DNA of 64,000 bases from Coriobacteriia bacterium (GTDB taxonomy: Bacteria > Actinomycetota > Coriobacteriia > WRKU01 > JAENWW01): assembly GCA_016649875.1 (NCBI GenBank), contig JAENWW010000009.1, forward strand, positions 1 through 64,000, read 5' to 3'. The notes under the pieces are model-generated. The model was not told the origin of the DNA. It searched no databases and saw nothing but the letters and a program-made list of their open reading frames with translations. Every line of letters begins with the position of its first letter. Position 1 is the first letter of the stretch. Shown one piece after another: positions 11,283-20,769 of the stretch. A program made the translations under genes and the position numbers.

Positions 11283-11785
11283 GAGGAAACATCTTCGAGA
11301 GGTCGCCTCGCCTGCTTGCCTGAGCCCTGCGCGCTGTATCCGATCGGTATGATGGTCACCGGGGTGATGGGTTTCTTGAGTCCGATGGCGGTGGCAACCG
11401 CGCTCTCGTCGAAAGCGCCGATCCAGCACCCGGCAAGGCCGAGGTTGATGGCGGTCAACAACATATTTTCCGCGGCGGCAGCGCAATCCTGGACCGCATA
11501 GAGCGCCAAGCCGCGATCGCCGTAACGTGCGGCACTCGGACGCGGATCGAGCGAAACCACGATAACAACGGGCGCGGCGGCCGCCCAGCGCTGTCCGAGC
11601 GAATCGATGAGGCGCTCACGGGCAACTTTCGACTTCACTACCGTGAAGCGCCAAGGTTGGATGTTACCGGCGCTCGGTGCAGAAATTCCGGCGCGCAATA
11701 TCTTTTTTATCTCGCTGTCTTCCACGGGACGAGCGCTGAAGTTGCGAACGCTTTTACGAGCATCGAGCACATCTTCGAACTGCAT
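11273..11785 (-). CDS. Nitroreductase-family FMN oxidoreductase
   Basis: The 170-residue protein has the nitroreductase fold signature: 'LDARKSVRNFSARPV' for FMN phosphate binding, 'RAGISAPSAGNIQPWRFTVV' near residue 32, and the later 'GLAGCWIGAF' segment. These dimeric flavoenzymes reduce nitroaromatics, quinones or flavins with NAD(P)H; the physiological substrate cannot be read from the sequence. It lies within the glmS-tsaD operon between alr and the uracil-DNA glycosylase. Confidence 0.85.
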   Translation of the reverse strand: MQFEDVLDARKSVRNFSARPVEDSEIKKILRAGISAPSAGNIQPWRFTVVKSKVARERLIDSLGQRWAAAAPVVIVVSLDPRPSAARYGDRGLALYAVQDCAAAAENMLLTAINLGLAGCWIGAFDESAVATAIGLKKPITPVTIIPIGYSAQGSGKQARRPLEDVSSWI

Positions 11786-11840
11786 GCAAACTCCTCAAAC
11801 GAACTTTTCGACAAGAGCTTTTCTCTACTTTTTCACTATT

Positions 11841-12962
11841 TTAAACGTATATGCGTTCAAGTCGCATATTACCGAGCGCACAGGCGATTTCATAATTGAT
11901 GGTATCTGATTTTTGCGCGACCTCATCCATCAAAATGCGCTCGTCGCCCTGTCGACCGATGAAAACGAACTCCTCGCCGGCTGCTATGTGCTCGTCGGGA
12001 TCGACTTCACACATGAACTGATCCATGCACACACGCCCCACCTGAGGTACCCGCTTACCGCGCACGAGGCATTCGAGACTGTTCGAGGCGATGCGGGGAA
12101 CACCGTCTGCGTAGCCGAGTGGCAATGTGGCGATGTCGGCACGTTCGAACGCATGCCACGTCAAACCATAGCTCACGCCTTCGCCCAGCGCAATCGACTT
12201 GACGAGAGAAGCACGTGCCTTAACGGTCATGACGGGCTCGAGATCGATTTTGCCTTTGGTCGCCTCGCAAGGATGCAATCCGTAGAGGCCGATGCCGATA
12301 CGCACCATATCGAAGTGCGTCTCGGGAAGAAGAATCGTTGCCGGCGTATTCGCGCAGTGCACAATACCGGGGTCGATGTCGTTGCTGCGGATCGAATCGA
12401 TGGCACGGGTAAATGCCGTGAGTTGTTTTTGGACATCCCAGTCGCCCTCGACATCGGCGGTCGCAAAGTGGGTGAATACACCTTCGAGCTTGATGTGAGG
12501 CAACACGTGAGCGGTGTTCGCCACGCGCGCCACGTCGTCGGGGCGAAAACCGATGCGGTTCATTCCCGTGTCCACCACGAGGTGATAGAGCACTTCGCCT
12601 CCGCGCAGTGTCGCCGCGCTTGAAAGCTCGCCGAGGAACACCTCGCTTGTGACGGCGGGGATGATGTTGTAATGCAGCAAATCGGAGATTGCGGTCGCAG
12701 GAGGTTCGGAGAGAAGTTGTATGGGAGCCTCGATGCCTCCTTCGCGAAGGGCGATCGCCTCATCGACGGTTGCCACACCGAAACGATCGACACCTGCGAC
12801 GAACGCCGCGAAAGCGCACTCGACCGCGCCGTGTCCGTAGGCATCGGCTTTGACGACCGCCATCATCCTCGTTCTCGGCGAAAGCAGCTTCTTGAACTCA
12901 CGCACGTTGTAGTCGAGCGCCCCGAGATCGATTTCTGCCCATGCCCCTCTTCTGTCAGTCAT
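11841..12962 (-). CDS. alr: Alanine racemase
   Basis: This PLP enzyme makes D-alanine for peptidoglycan. The 373 residues have the PLP lysine at position 38 in 'VVKADAYGHG', the fold-type III barrel with 'DTGMNRIGF' and 'THFATAD', and the catalytic Tyr region 'VSYGLTWHAF'. 'LPLGYADGVPR' and 'GRVCMDQFM' follow. Its start overlaps the end of the nnr gene by 8 bp; this nnr-alr pairing is common. It belongs to the operon that also makes GlcN-6-P (glmS), another wall precursor. Confidence 0.97.
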   Translation of the reverse strand: MTDRRGAWAEIDLGALDYNVREFKKLLSPRTRMMAVVKADAYGHGAVECAFAAFVAGVDRFGVATVDEAIALREGGIEAPIQLLSEPPATAISDLLHYNIIPAVTSEVFLGELSSAATLRGGEVLYHLVVDTGMNRIGFRPDDVARVANTAHVLPHIKLEGVFTHFATADVEGDWDVQKQLTAFTRAIDSIRSNDIDPGIVHCANTPATILLPETHFDMVRIGIGLYGLHPCEATKGKIDLEPVMTVKARASLVKSIALGEGVSYGLTWHAFERADIATLPLGYADGVPRIASNSLECLVRGKRVPQVGRVCMDQFMCEVDPDEHIAAGEEFVFIGRQGDERILMDEVAQKSDTINYEIACALGNMRLERIYV

Positions 12963-14547
12963 TTTGCTGCCTTTCCTGTGATGATAACAAGCTCTTCACT
13001 GCAAGCGGTATGAAGTCGATGATGTCGTAAGCAGCGACGCACATCGGCGTGAGTTCTTCCATGGCGATCACTCCGGAGCGCCCGTGAATGCGAACCGCGA
13101 GGCATGCGGCCGAATAGGGGTCGACTCTCTGAGCGATGAGCGCGGCGATCAAGCCGGCCAGCACGTCGCCGGTGCCTGCCGTTGCCAAAACCGGTGGTGC
13201 GAACATGTCTATCGAGGTGCGACGCGCACACGAAATAGTCGTGTTCGGTCCTTTGAGAACGACCGTGCGCCGCTCTCCGACAAGCCGTTTCACATAGTCG
13301 AGGGGATTGGCGGTGATGTCATCGGCATCCTCTTCGAGCAGTCGCGCAAGCTCACCGGCATGCGGCGTGAGCACCAAAGAACCCTCGCTCGAAGTAATGA
13401 GTTCGGTATGACCGACGAATGCGCCCAGACCGTCGGCATCGATGACGACGGCGCACGGTGCCGTGTCCACCAGAGCACGTATGACCTCATCGGTTTTCTC
13501 ATGCCTTCCCAGACCGGGGCCGACAAGCATCGCGTCCGCCTTCTGCATCAGGTCGTACAAAAGCGAAACGGCTCGACCGGCCACCGTACCTTCGCGCGTT
13601 TCGGGAAGACCGACGATGGGCACGGTGATGAGATGCGTCTGAAGTATCGCAACGATCGATTCGGGAACGGCGAGCGTGACGTAGCCTGCACCCGCACGTG
13701 TGGCGGTCGTCGCCGCCAACACCGCGGCACCGACATATCGCCTACTCCCGGCGACGATCAGCAGGCGGCCCCGCGTAAACTTGTTTGCGTCAACCGAGGG
13801 AAACGGTATGAAAGCCGCGATCTCCTCGTCGGGAATCAATTCCGGCGCACCGATGAAATCGAGTCCGGCGCTCATGTCGAGACCGAGCGAGGCGACCGAT
13901 ACGTCTCCTGTGTGAAGATATCCCGGAAAGGCCGCAAGGCCGCGTTTGGCACTCAGAAACGTGATGGTTTTCGCAGCGAAAACGGCATGTTCATCCGCCT
14001 CGCCGGTATCGGCGTCGACGCCGGTCGGTACATCGGCCGAAATAACGGGAATCGGAGCCGCGTTAAGCGCCGAGGTGATAATCGCCATGTCTTCGCGCAG
14101 CGGCAATTTCGCACCGATTCCGAGAAGACAATCGACTAAATAAATACATCCCTTAACCGAGTAAAGGATATTTTCCACAACCGGATTTTCCGGAATGAGC
14201 TCCCAGTGGACGCCGTTGGACGTTGCTTCGAATGCGACTTCTCCGGCGACACCGTGCAACTCGTTGGGATCGACGGTGGAAAGGACGAGAACTCCGAGCC
14301 CGGCCTGCATGAGGAAACGGGCCGCAACCCAACCGTCGCCCCCGTTGTTGCCCGGCCCGACGAATACCGCGACCATGGGGCGCGCACCGTCCCAACCCTC
14401 TTCGATGCGCGATGCGATTTCCGCCTGGCACAGGTTCGCCAATGCCGATCCGGCGGCTTTCATAAGCCGTTTCTCGGTAAACCCCTGCTCTTCCACCGCT
14501 CGGCGTTCAAGCTCTCTTACTTGCGGTATTGTCAGTAACCGATACAT
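12955..14547 (-). CDS. nnr: Bifunctional NAD(P)H-hydrate repair enzyme (epimerase + dehydratase)
   Basis: The 530-residue protein repairs hydrated NADH and NADPH. The N-terminal YjeF_N epimerase domain (about 1-215) contains 'FVGPGNNGGDGWVAARFL' and 'VPTGVDADTGE'. The C-terminal ribokinase-like ADP-dependent dehydratase (about 235-520) contains 'GPGLGRHEKTDEV', 'LTPHAGELARLL', 'VLKGPNTTIS' and 'ATAGTGDVLAGLIAAL', where the Asp is catalytic. It sits 17 bp after acpS, a frequent arrangement. Confidence 0.96.
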   Translation of the reverse strand: MYRLLTIPQVRELERRAVEEQGFTEKRLMKAAGSALANLCQAEIASRIEEGWDGARPMVAVFVGPGNNGGDGWVAARFLMQAGLGVLVLSTVDPNELHGVAGEVAFEATSNGVHWELIPENPVVENILYSVKGCIYLVDCLLGIGAKLPLREDMAIITSALNAAPIPVISADVPTGVDADTGEADEHAVFAAKTITFLSAKRGLAAFPGYLHTGDVSVASLGLDMSAGLDFIGAPELIPDEEIAAFIPFPSVDANKFTRGRLLIVAGSRRYVGAAVLAATTATRAGAGYVTLAVPESIVAILQTHLITVPIVGLPETREGTVAGRAVSLLYDLMQKADAMLVGPGLGRHEKTDEVIRALVDTAPCAVVIDADGLGAFVGHTELITSSEGSLVLTPHAGELARLLEEDADDITANPLDYVKRLVGERRTVVLKGPNTTISCARRTSIDMFAPPVLATAGTGDVLAGLIAALIAQRVDPYSAACLAVRIHGRSGVIAMEELTPMCVAAYDIIDFIPLAVKSLLSSQERQQND

Positions 14548-14564
14548 GTGCGGTACCTCTTAAC

Positions 14565-15083
14565 TTATAGTTCCTCTTGGCAGGACTCGGAATCAGAAGC
14601 CTGCTCGTTGAGTTCATCGTCGAGCATCGAACGAAGCTCCTTGAAGCTCCGGGCGATTTCTCGCCGAGGATCGAACTTTTCTTCCTTCTTGGGACGCGAC
14701 GCCTCCGTGAGAGCCACCGCGCTGGCAATTGCAGTCGAATGGGTGAATGACAGCGAAAGATGCATCTCTATGACACCGACTGCGCAGGCGAGCTCTCGCG
14801 CACGCCCCGTAAGCACCGGTATCGGTCGCCCTTTTTCATCGCGGGCGATTTCGACGTCGCAAAATTTCATGCCACTGAAACCCGTACCAAGCGCCTTCCA
14901 AACCGCTTCTTTGGCCGCAAACCTGAGAGCATAATGAATCTCGGGTTTCGCCTTATGCTCACAGTACCATCGCTCATCTTCGGTGAATACACGCATCTTG
15001 ATGCGCGGTGTCCGTTTAAGCGCAGCCGCCATGCGATCAATCTCTACTATATCGACGCCCAACCCGGCGATGAATTCCGGCAC
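14565..15083 (-). CDS. acpS: Holo-[acyl-carrier-protein] synthase with C-terminal extension
   Basis: It transfers 4'-phosphopantetheine from CoA to acyl carrier protein. The Mg-binding motif 'GLGVDIVEIDRM' lies at residues 7-18 and the second motif 'RFAAKEAVWKALGTG' near 54; both are intact. The 'HLSLSFTHSTAIASAVAL' strand marks the end of the normal domain at about residue 127. The remaining 45 residues are charged, rich in Lys, Glu and Ser, and are not part of the usual enzyme. It follows glmS by only 3 bp. Confidence 0.94.
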   Translation of the reverse strand: MPEFIAGLGVDIVEIDRMAAALKRTPRIKMRVFTEDERWYCEHKAKPEIHYALRFAAKEAVWKALGTGFSGMKFCDVEIARDEKGRPIPVLTGRARELACAVGVIEMHLSLSFTHSTAIASAVALTEASRPKKEEKFDPRREIARSFKELRSMLDDELNEQASDSESCQEEL

Positions 15084-15086
15084 CGT

Positions 15087-16910
15087 CTATTCCACCGTCA
15101 CTGATTTTGCGAGGTTGCGCGGCTGATCGACGTTGCATCCGCGCATCTTTGCAATGTAATAGGCGAGCAACTGTAGTGGAATGGTCGAGGCGATTGCAGA
15201 CATGAACTCGCTGGTCTCCGGCACATAGAGAACATGGTCCGCATGTCGTTGCGCCTCGGTATTTCCCTGCGTCGCAACAAGGATGACGCGTGCATCGCGC
15301 GCACGGACTTCTTCGATGTTGCTGATGACTTTTTCATAGGTCGGACTATCGACGGCGACCGCCACGACGGGAACTTCGTTCGTTATCAAAGCTATGGGAC
15401 CGTGCTTCATCTCACCGGAAGCGTATGCTTCGGCATGGATATAGCTGATTTCTTTTAATTTGAGCGCGCCCTCCATGGCGATTGCGACACCGACTCCGCG
15501 GCCCAAGAAAAGGGAACTCGACACGCCGACGAACTCCGAAGCGCATTCTTGAATGTCACTTTGCCCGTCGAGAATTTCTTGAACGACATCGGGCATGGTG
15601 TTGAGTTCGGCGATCACCCCTGCGATTTCTGCGGAGGAGAGCGTCTCTTTCGTCTGGGCGAGCTTGAGACCGAGAACGGTGAGCGCGACGATTTGCGCGG
15701 TGAACGTCTTTGTCGCCGCTACGCCGATTTCAGGTCCGGCATGCGTATAGATGACGCCGTCAGATTCGCGCGTGACACGGGAACCGACCACATTGGTGAT
15801 CGAAATGCCCTTTGCTCCCTTGGAGCGTGCCTCACGCAGGCCGGCAAGCGTATCGGCGGTTTCGCCGGATTGCGTGATGGCAACCACCAACGTGCGTTCA
15901 TCGACAATCGCCTCACCGTAGCGAAACTCGCTTGAAAACTCGATTTGGACGGGAATGTGCGTCCACCGCTCGATGAGCGTCTTGGCGACGAGCCCGGCAT
16001 TATAACTCGTGCCGCACGCGATGATGAAGACACGCTCGATTGCCTTTATTTCTTCAGCGGACATATCGAGTTCGGACAGTTGGATCTGACCGTTCATGTA
16101 ACGCCCGCGAAGCGTCTCGCGAATCGCATGGGGTTGCTCGTTGATTTCCTTGAGCATGAAGTCGGCGAATCCGCCTTTTTCCGCAGCCGCCAAATCCCAC
16201 TCCACATGTATCATTTCGGCTTCGAGCACGTTGAGGTCGAGGTCGTAGACGGTTATATCCTCAGCCGTCACCAGCGCCAACTCGTAGTCATGCAAGACGA
16301 CCACTTCACGGGTGTATTCGAGCACGGCCGGAATGTCGGAGGCGACGATGTTCTCATCCACACCCGCTCCGATGATCAGAGGCGAGTCCTTACGGGCGGC
16401 GACGATACGGTCGGGCTCGTTGTTGTCGACGACGGTTATTGCGAAAGCACCTTCGAGGCGCTTCAGTGTTTTGGCGACGGCCGAAACGAGGTCGCCCTCG
16501 TAGTATTCTTCGATGAGGTGCGCGATGGTCTCGGTATCGGTCTCAGAGAGGAACTCGTGCCCCCTCGACTTCAGCTCATCGCGGAGCTCTTGATAGTTTT
16601 CAACGATGCCGTTGTGCACGACGGCGATGTCCCCCGTACAATCACAATGCGGGTGCGCGTTTTTAACACAGGGGCGTCCGTGCGTCGCCCAGCGCGTGTG
16701 TCCGATACCGACCGTTCCGATGAGAGGAACCGCCTCGATATCCTCGATGAGATTGATGAGTTTTCCGTCGCGGCGCCTCACGTCGAGTACACCGTTGTCG
16801 ATGATTGCAAGACCCGCCGAATCATAACCGCGGTATTCAAGCCTGGCAAGGCCGGCCAACAATACATCACTTGCCTGTCGATAACCGACATAACCAACGA
16901 TTCCGCACAT
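15087..16910 (-). CDS. glmS: Glutamine-fructose-6-phosphate aminotransferase (isomerising)
   Basis: It makes glucosamine-6-phosphate from fructose-6-P and glutamine, the entry to UDP-GlcNAc. The 607 residues start 'MCGIVGYVGY', so Cys2 becomes the N-terminal nucleophile after Met removal; this fixes the start at 16910 rather than 16958, with GGGAG upstream. 'HTRWATHGRP' belongs to the glutaminase, 'ACGTSYNAG' and 'SQSGETADT' to the first SIS domain, and the C-terminus is 'DQPRNLAKSVTVE'. It is the first gene of an eight-gene operon ending with tsaD. No glmS ribozyme was recognised in its short leader. Confidence 0.98.
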   Translation of the reverse strand: MCGIVGYVGYRQASDVLLAGLARLEYRGYDSAGLAIIDNGVLDVRRRDGKLINLIEDIEAVPLIGTVGIGHTRWATHGRPCVKNAHPHCDCTGDIAVVHNGIVENYQELRDELKSRGHEFLSETDTETIAHLIEEYYEGDLVSAVAKTLKRLEGAFAITVVDNNEPDRIVAARKDSPLIIGAGVDENIVASDIPAVLEYTREVVVLHDYELALVTAEDITVYDLDLNVLEAEMIHVEWDLAAAEKGGFADFMLKEINEQPHAIRETLRGRYMNGQIQLSELDMSAEEIKAIERVFIIACGTSYNAGLVAKTLIERWTHIPVQIEFSSEFRYGEAIVDERTLVVAITQSGETADTLAGLREARSKGAKGISITNVVGSRVTRESDGVIYTHAGPEIGVAATKTFTAQIVALTVLGLKLAQTKETLSSAEIAGVIAELNTMPDVVQEILDGQSDIQECASEFVGVSSSLFLGRGVGVAIAMEGALKLKEISYIHAEAYASGEMKHGPIALITNEVPVVAVAVDSPTYEKVISNIEEVRARDARVILVATQGNTEAQRHADHVLYVPETSEFMSAIASTIPLQLLAYYIAKMRGCNVDQPRNLAKSVTVE

Positions 16911-16978
16911 AGATTTCTCCCAAACAAACAAAAATAAGCACTTTTCCAAGCGCATCAATAAGCTACGTAATGCCCACC

Positions 16979-17006
16979 ATTATAGCAGACGGACAAAATC
17001 TCAGAA
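16979..17006 (-). promoter_or_regulatory. Predicted glmS operon promoter (extended -10)
   Basis: On the minus strand a perfect TATAAT (16979-16984) is preceded by TGC, giving an extended -10, and by TTCTGA (17001-17006) at a 16-bp spacing. It would give a leader of about 60 nt before the glmS ATG. Confidence 0.6.
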
Positions 17007-17126
17007 CATCAATCACCGTTTCGGCAAACACCGATCCTAAGCACTGATCGCGGTACGTGACCACCTCGAGACAGCCGAGATAAGCGCCTTACTCAGCTCA
17101 TGCGACAGCGACGGGTCAGGCTCGTT

Positions 17127-18359
17127 TTAAGAGGCCGGCGCAATCGACTCGCCGTCGACGTACAACGTATGGTCGAGATGAACGGTGCCCGTCCCGAAAT
17201 ACTCCGTCTGTTTCACCGTAAAAGCGCGCTTGTCCGAGTACCCGAAAGAACACCCGGAATCGAACTCCCAGATTTCGCCCGAGAGCAGGTACTTTCCGGC
17301 GAGCAGTTTCGGATCGTTCAAAACGAAACGAACGGTATGAACACCTATGGAATTGTCGATATGGTAGCGCCGTTTATCGAGTATGAGAATCGGTGCGGCT
17401 TCGCTATCCCGCACGGTGAAGCAGGCCGTCAATCCGCCGACATCTTTATTCTTCACTTCATAGGTGAATTCCCAGGCGATATCTTGACCGTACACGAACT
17501 CGGGACCTTTCTCCTCATCGGTATGCAAAAAAACAAACCCTTCCGTCGAGACGAGATCACGCTTGGATGCCCCCCTTTGTTTGGGCGTTCCGTTCTCACC
17601 GGTTTTTTGGGCTTCGTTCCGAATGTGAGACCGTTCCGATTTTAAGAAATCCTCATAAGCGACTACGACATCGCCGAGAACTCCTTTGATTTGAACTTTT
17701 CCTTTGTTGATCCACGCGCCGCGCGTACAAAACGCCTTCACCGTGTGGAGTGAATGGCTCACGAAAAGAATCGTCTTTCCTTCTCGGCGGAATTCGCTCA
17801 TCTTATCGACGCACTTCATTTTAAAAACATCGTCGCCCACCGCGAGCACTTCGTCCACGATGAGGATATCGGGATCCACGTTGACCGCGACTGCGAACCC
17901 GATTCGGGCTTTCATTCCACTCGAATAGGTTCGAAACGGCTGGTTGATGTGGTCTCCGATGTCGGCGAAGTCGATTATCTCTTGCATACGACTTTCGATT
18001 TCTTGTGTGCCGATGCCCATCGTGAGCGCCTTCATGTAGACGTTTTCGATACCGGTGAGATCTCCGTTGAAGCCCGACGTCAATTCGAGCATCGCCGAGA
18101 TTCGGCCGTCCACCATGACCGTGCCCGAAGTCGGCGCGACGACTCCGGTGATGATTTTAAGCAACGTCGACTTGCCCGAACCGTTTTTGCCCAAAATCGC
18201 GTGGCACTCCCCCACCTCGAAATCGAGGCTCACGTCATCGAGTGCAACGAATTCCTTGTGTTTTATCGGAATGCCGACAGCGTCGATGGCGCGCGAATAC
18301 GAGCTCGGGAATATCTTATACACCTTCGTCACATTTTTTACTTCAATGGCGTTTTTCAT
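17127..18359 (-). CDS. Polysaccharide ABC exporter ATPase with C-terminal sugar-binding domain (Wzt-like)
   Basis: The 410-residue protein powers export of an undecaprenyl-linked glycan or teichoic acid. The ATPase domain (about 1-245) has Walker A 'GKNGSGKSTLLK', the signature 'YSSGMKARIGFAVAV' and Walker B 'DILIVDEVLAVGD'. From about residue 270 a beta-sandwich Wzt_C-like domain, with 'GQDIAWEFTYEV' and 'TACFTVRDSEAAP', would read the glycan terminus. It follows the permease gene by 8 bp. No glycan biosynthesis genes are nearby, so the cargo is unknown. Confidence 0.92.
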   Translation of the reverse strand: MKNAIEVKNVTKVYKIFPSSYSRAIDAVGIPIKHKEFVALDDVSLDFEVGECHAILGKNGSGKSTLLKIITGVVAPTSGTVMVDGRISAMLELTSGFNGDLTGIENVYMKALTMGIGTQEIESRMQEIIDFADIGDHINQPFRTYSSGMKARIGFAVAVNVDPDILIVDEVLAVGDDVFKMKCVDKMSEFRREGKTILFVSHSLHTVKAFCTRGAWINKGKVQIKGVLGDVVVAYEDFLKSERSHIRNEAQKTGENGTPKQRGASKRDLVSTEGFVFLHTDEEKGPEFVYGQDIAWEFTYEVKNKDVGGLTACFTVRDSEAAPILILDKRRYHIDNSIGVHTVRFVLNDPKLLAGKYLLSGEIWEFDSGCSFGYSDKRAFTVKQTEYFGTGTVHLDHTLYVDGESIAPAS

Positions 18360-18367
18360 ACTATCCC

Positions 18368-19237
18368 TTACAAAACATCGGCGAAATCATCTTTGAGCCG
18401 CGTCCAGATATGCGCGGTGAAGAGGGCGAGAATGAGGAGGAATCCCCAAAAATAAAGCATATACTGCCACTCGGAAAAGAACCAAATCTTATAGACGAAA
18501 GCATTTCGGTAACCCTCGGTGAGGTAGGTTATCGGGTTGAGCATGATGATGCTATGCACGATTCCCGTGACGTTGGAAAGCGGCCACAAAATAGGGCTCA
18601 ACCAAAAAAGTCCCTGATTGACCGAGCGCATGAGATAGGTGACGTCGCGCGAGATTGCCGAGAGGGCCGAGATGAGCGTTGCAACGACACACCCGAAAAC
18701 GAATGCACAAAACATGTAATACGGCAACTGAATCAAATAGATTGAAAGACCGGTGCTCGAAAAAACAAACAGCACTAGGGTGATTATGACGAGCGCGAAA
18801 TGGACGATAAACTCCGAAAGCACCTCGAATACCGGAATGGTCTCCTTCGGGAAAACCATTTTCGTCACGAGGTGACGATTGGTGATTAACGACTTCCCGC
18901 AGCCCAACAATGTTTCAGAAAGAAAAAACCATACGAAGTTTCCCGGCGCCATCCACAAGATTCTCGGCACACCGGCCACTTGGCCCGTGCCTCTCAACCC
19001 GACTTGAATCGCAAACCAAAAAACTCCTATATAGGTAATCGGCTTGACGATTGCCCACACGGCGCCGAGAAGTGAGCCGCTGTATTCGCTCTTCAACTTC
19101 ATTTCAGCAAGCGAAAACGTTATCTTTCGCTCACGGATATTTATCGAAATCATGTCATAGAGCTCATAGAATGCAGACAGTATCCCGCTCACCATCGCGA
19201 GAATCATGTCGTAAATCCTATTAAACAGAGCTACCAT
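18368..19237 (-). CDS. Polysaccharide ABC exporter permease (Wzm/TagG-like)
   Basis: The 289-residue ABC-2 type permease has six predicted transmembrane segments; the first follows the amphipathic stretch 'REREITFSLAEMKLKSEYSGS' (split here as REKITFSLAE). Conserved features include 'LGAVWAIVKPITYIGVFW', 'PGNFVWFFLSETLLG', 'LVTKMVFPKETIPVFEVL' and 'WLSPILWPLSNV'. It pairs with the Wzt-like ATPase directly downstream. It starts 70 bp after glmM, so glmM read-through may include the exporter. Confidence 0.92.
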   Translation of the reverse strand: MVALFNRIYDMILAMVSGILSAFYELYDMISINIRERKITFSLAEMKLKSEYSGSLLGAVWAIVKPITYIGVFWFAIQVGLRGTGQVAGVPRILWMAPGNFVWFFLSETLLGCGKSLITNRHLVTKMVFPKETIPVFEVLSEFIVHFALVIITLVLFVFSSTGLSIYLIQLPYYMFCAFVFGCVVATLISALSAISRDVTYLMRSVNQGLFWLSPILWPLSNVTGIVHSIIMLNPITYLTEGYRNAFVYKIWFFSEWQYMLYFWGFLLILALFTAHIWTRLKDDFADVL

Positions 19238-19307
19238 TCTTCAGTTCTCCTCATACGGTGATTTCGGCAGGCTACGATGTCGAAAAAATAACCCGTCAAT
19301 TATATCT

Positions 19308-20648
19308 CTACCCGAGCTCTCGCGCGACCAGCGCACCGAGCTCATCGGCGACGCGTCGGGCAACCTGTATGTCTTTGGCCTCGACCATGACGCGCACCAA
19401 AGGCTCTGTTCCGGAAGCACGAACGAGCACTCGGCCCGTGTCCCCCAGTTCGACCTCGGCAGTCTTGACGGCCTCGGTTATGCGTGCGCTCGCCGTCAAA
19501 TGTGTCTTATCGGCAACCGGCACGTTGAGAAGAACTTGGGGATATTCGGTCATCACGCCCGCCAGTTCGGAAAGCGGTTTGCCGGAGCGTACGATCACCT
19601 CGGCGAGACTGAGCGCGGTGACCAGCCCGTCGCCGGTCGAGTTATGTTCGAGGAAAATTATATGCCCGGACTGTTCGCCACCGAGAGTCGCGTCCATCGC
19701 CTGCATCTGCTCAAGCACATAGCGATCGCCCACCTGAGCTCTGACGACTTGTATGCCTTGTTCTTTCATGGCGACCTCGAATCCGAGATTGCACATCACA
19801 GTCGACACGACCGTATCGTTTTTGAGTCTACCTTGGCTCTTAAGATACACGGCGCAAATCGCCATGATTTGATCGCCGTCGATTTCATTTCCGAGTTCAT
19901 CGACCGCCAGCATGCGATCGGCATCGCCGTCGTGTGCGATTCCGAGGTCGTAGTTGCCCGACTTCATCAGATTCGAAAGCTTTTTCATATTCGTCGAACC
20001 GCAGCCGACATTGATGTCGTTGCCGTTGAAGTTCGTGTTCATCGCCGTCACCGACGCACCGAGTCGCTCGAAGGCGTGGGGGGTCGATTGGCCCGCGGCA
20101 CCGTGTCCGGCGTCAACAGCAACCCTCAAGTTCGAGAACAGACCGGGCTCGATAAAAGACACACCTGCATCGATATAGCGCCGCAAGGCATCGGGCAGGG
20201 AACTGACCGTGCCGATGTCTCGACCCATCGGAGCCGGAGCCGGTTCCTCGGAATGCAAGAATTCTTCAATATCCTCTTCAAGATCATCGGGGAGTTTGAA
20301 CCCCTCGCGAGAAAATACCTTGAGACCGTTGAACTCGGGGGGATTGTGGCTCGCAGAAATCACGATGCCTCCGTCCATCTCGAGTTCCCGGACGAGCAGC
20401 GCCACCGCCGGAGTCGGAATCACGCCGCATACGTACGCCGAGGCGCCCGCACTCGTAATCCCTGCCACGAGGGCGGACTCGAGCATGGTACCGCTTATGC
20501 GCGTGTCCCTCCCCACGAGAAAACGCGCGCGTTTCTTGCCGGCGAGAAACTTCACGACGGCTTGACCCAGACGATATGCCACTTCGGGAGTAAGCTCTTT
20601 GTTTGCCACGCCCCTGATGCCATCGGTGCCGAACAACTTTACCGCCAT
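19308..20648 (-). CDS. glmM: Phosphoglucosamine mutase
   Basis: It interconverts GlcN-6-P and GlcN-1-P, directly after the GlmS step. The 446 residues start 'MAVKLFGTDGIRGVAN'; an upstream in-frame codon at 20687 was rejected because AGAGAGGAAT precedes 20648. The phosphoserine loop 'VISASHNPPEFNG' lies near residue 100, the Mg loop 'DGDADRMLAVD' near 240, the sugar-binding 'GGEQSGHI' near 325, and the phosphate-binding 'RASGTEPLVRVMVE' close to the end. Confidence 0.98.
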   Translation of the reverse strand: MAVKLFGTDGIRGVANKELTPEVAYRLGQAVVKFLAGKKRARFLVGRDTRISGTMLESALVAGITSAGASAYVCGVIPTPAVALLVRELEMDGGIVISASHNPPEFNGLKVFSREGFKLPDDLEEDIEEFLHSEEPAPAPMGRDIGTVSSLPDALRRYIDAGVSFIEPGLFSNLRVAVDAGHGAAGQSTPHAFERLGASVTAMNTNFNGNDINVGCGSTNMKKLSNLMKSGNYDLGIAHDGDADRMLAVDELGNEIDGDQIMAICAVYLKSQGRLKNDTVVSTVMCNLGFEVAMKEQGIQVVRAQVGDRYVLEQMQAMDATLGGEQSGHIIFLEHNSTGDGLVTALSLAEVIVRSGKPLSELAGVMTEYPQVLLNVPVADKTHLTASARITEAVKTAEVELGDTGRVLVRASGTEPLVRVMVEAKDIQVARRVADELGALVARELG

Positions 20649-20701
20649 CGCGTATTCCTCTCTTACCTCTGTGCCGTATCGGCTCATTCAGTTTAACGAT
20701 A

Positions 20702-20736
20702 AGGGGAGCCTGCGCAAACGGCAGGCTCCCCTCTCA
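20702..20736. terminator. Terminator hairpin after rpsI
   Basis: AGGGGAGCCTGC and GCAGGCTCCCCT form a 12-bp stem around a short loop. It lies just past the rpsI stop on the minus strand and ahead of glmM, separating the ribosomal-protein operon from glmM. The T-run on the minus side is weak (TTATCGTT). Confidence 0.7.
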
Positions 20737-20769
20737 ATGATAAACTGTGCAAAATCCGTAAAAGTTCGA

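Noticed and set aside
16911-17100. glmS ribozyme in the glmS leader
   Set aside because: The leader is only about 60 nt from the predicted start and shows no ribozyme core; the long upstream gap lacks the pseudoknot pattern.
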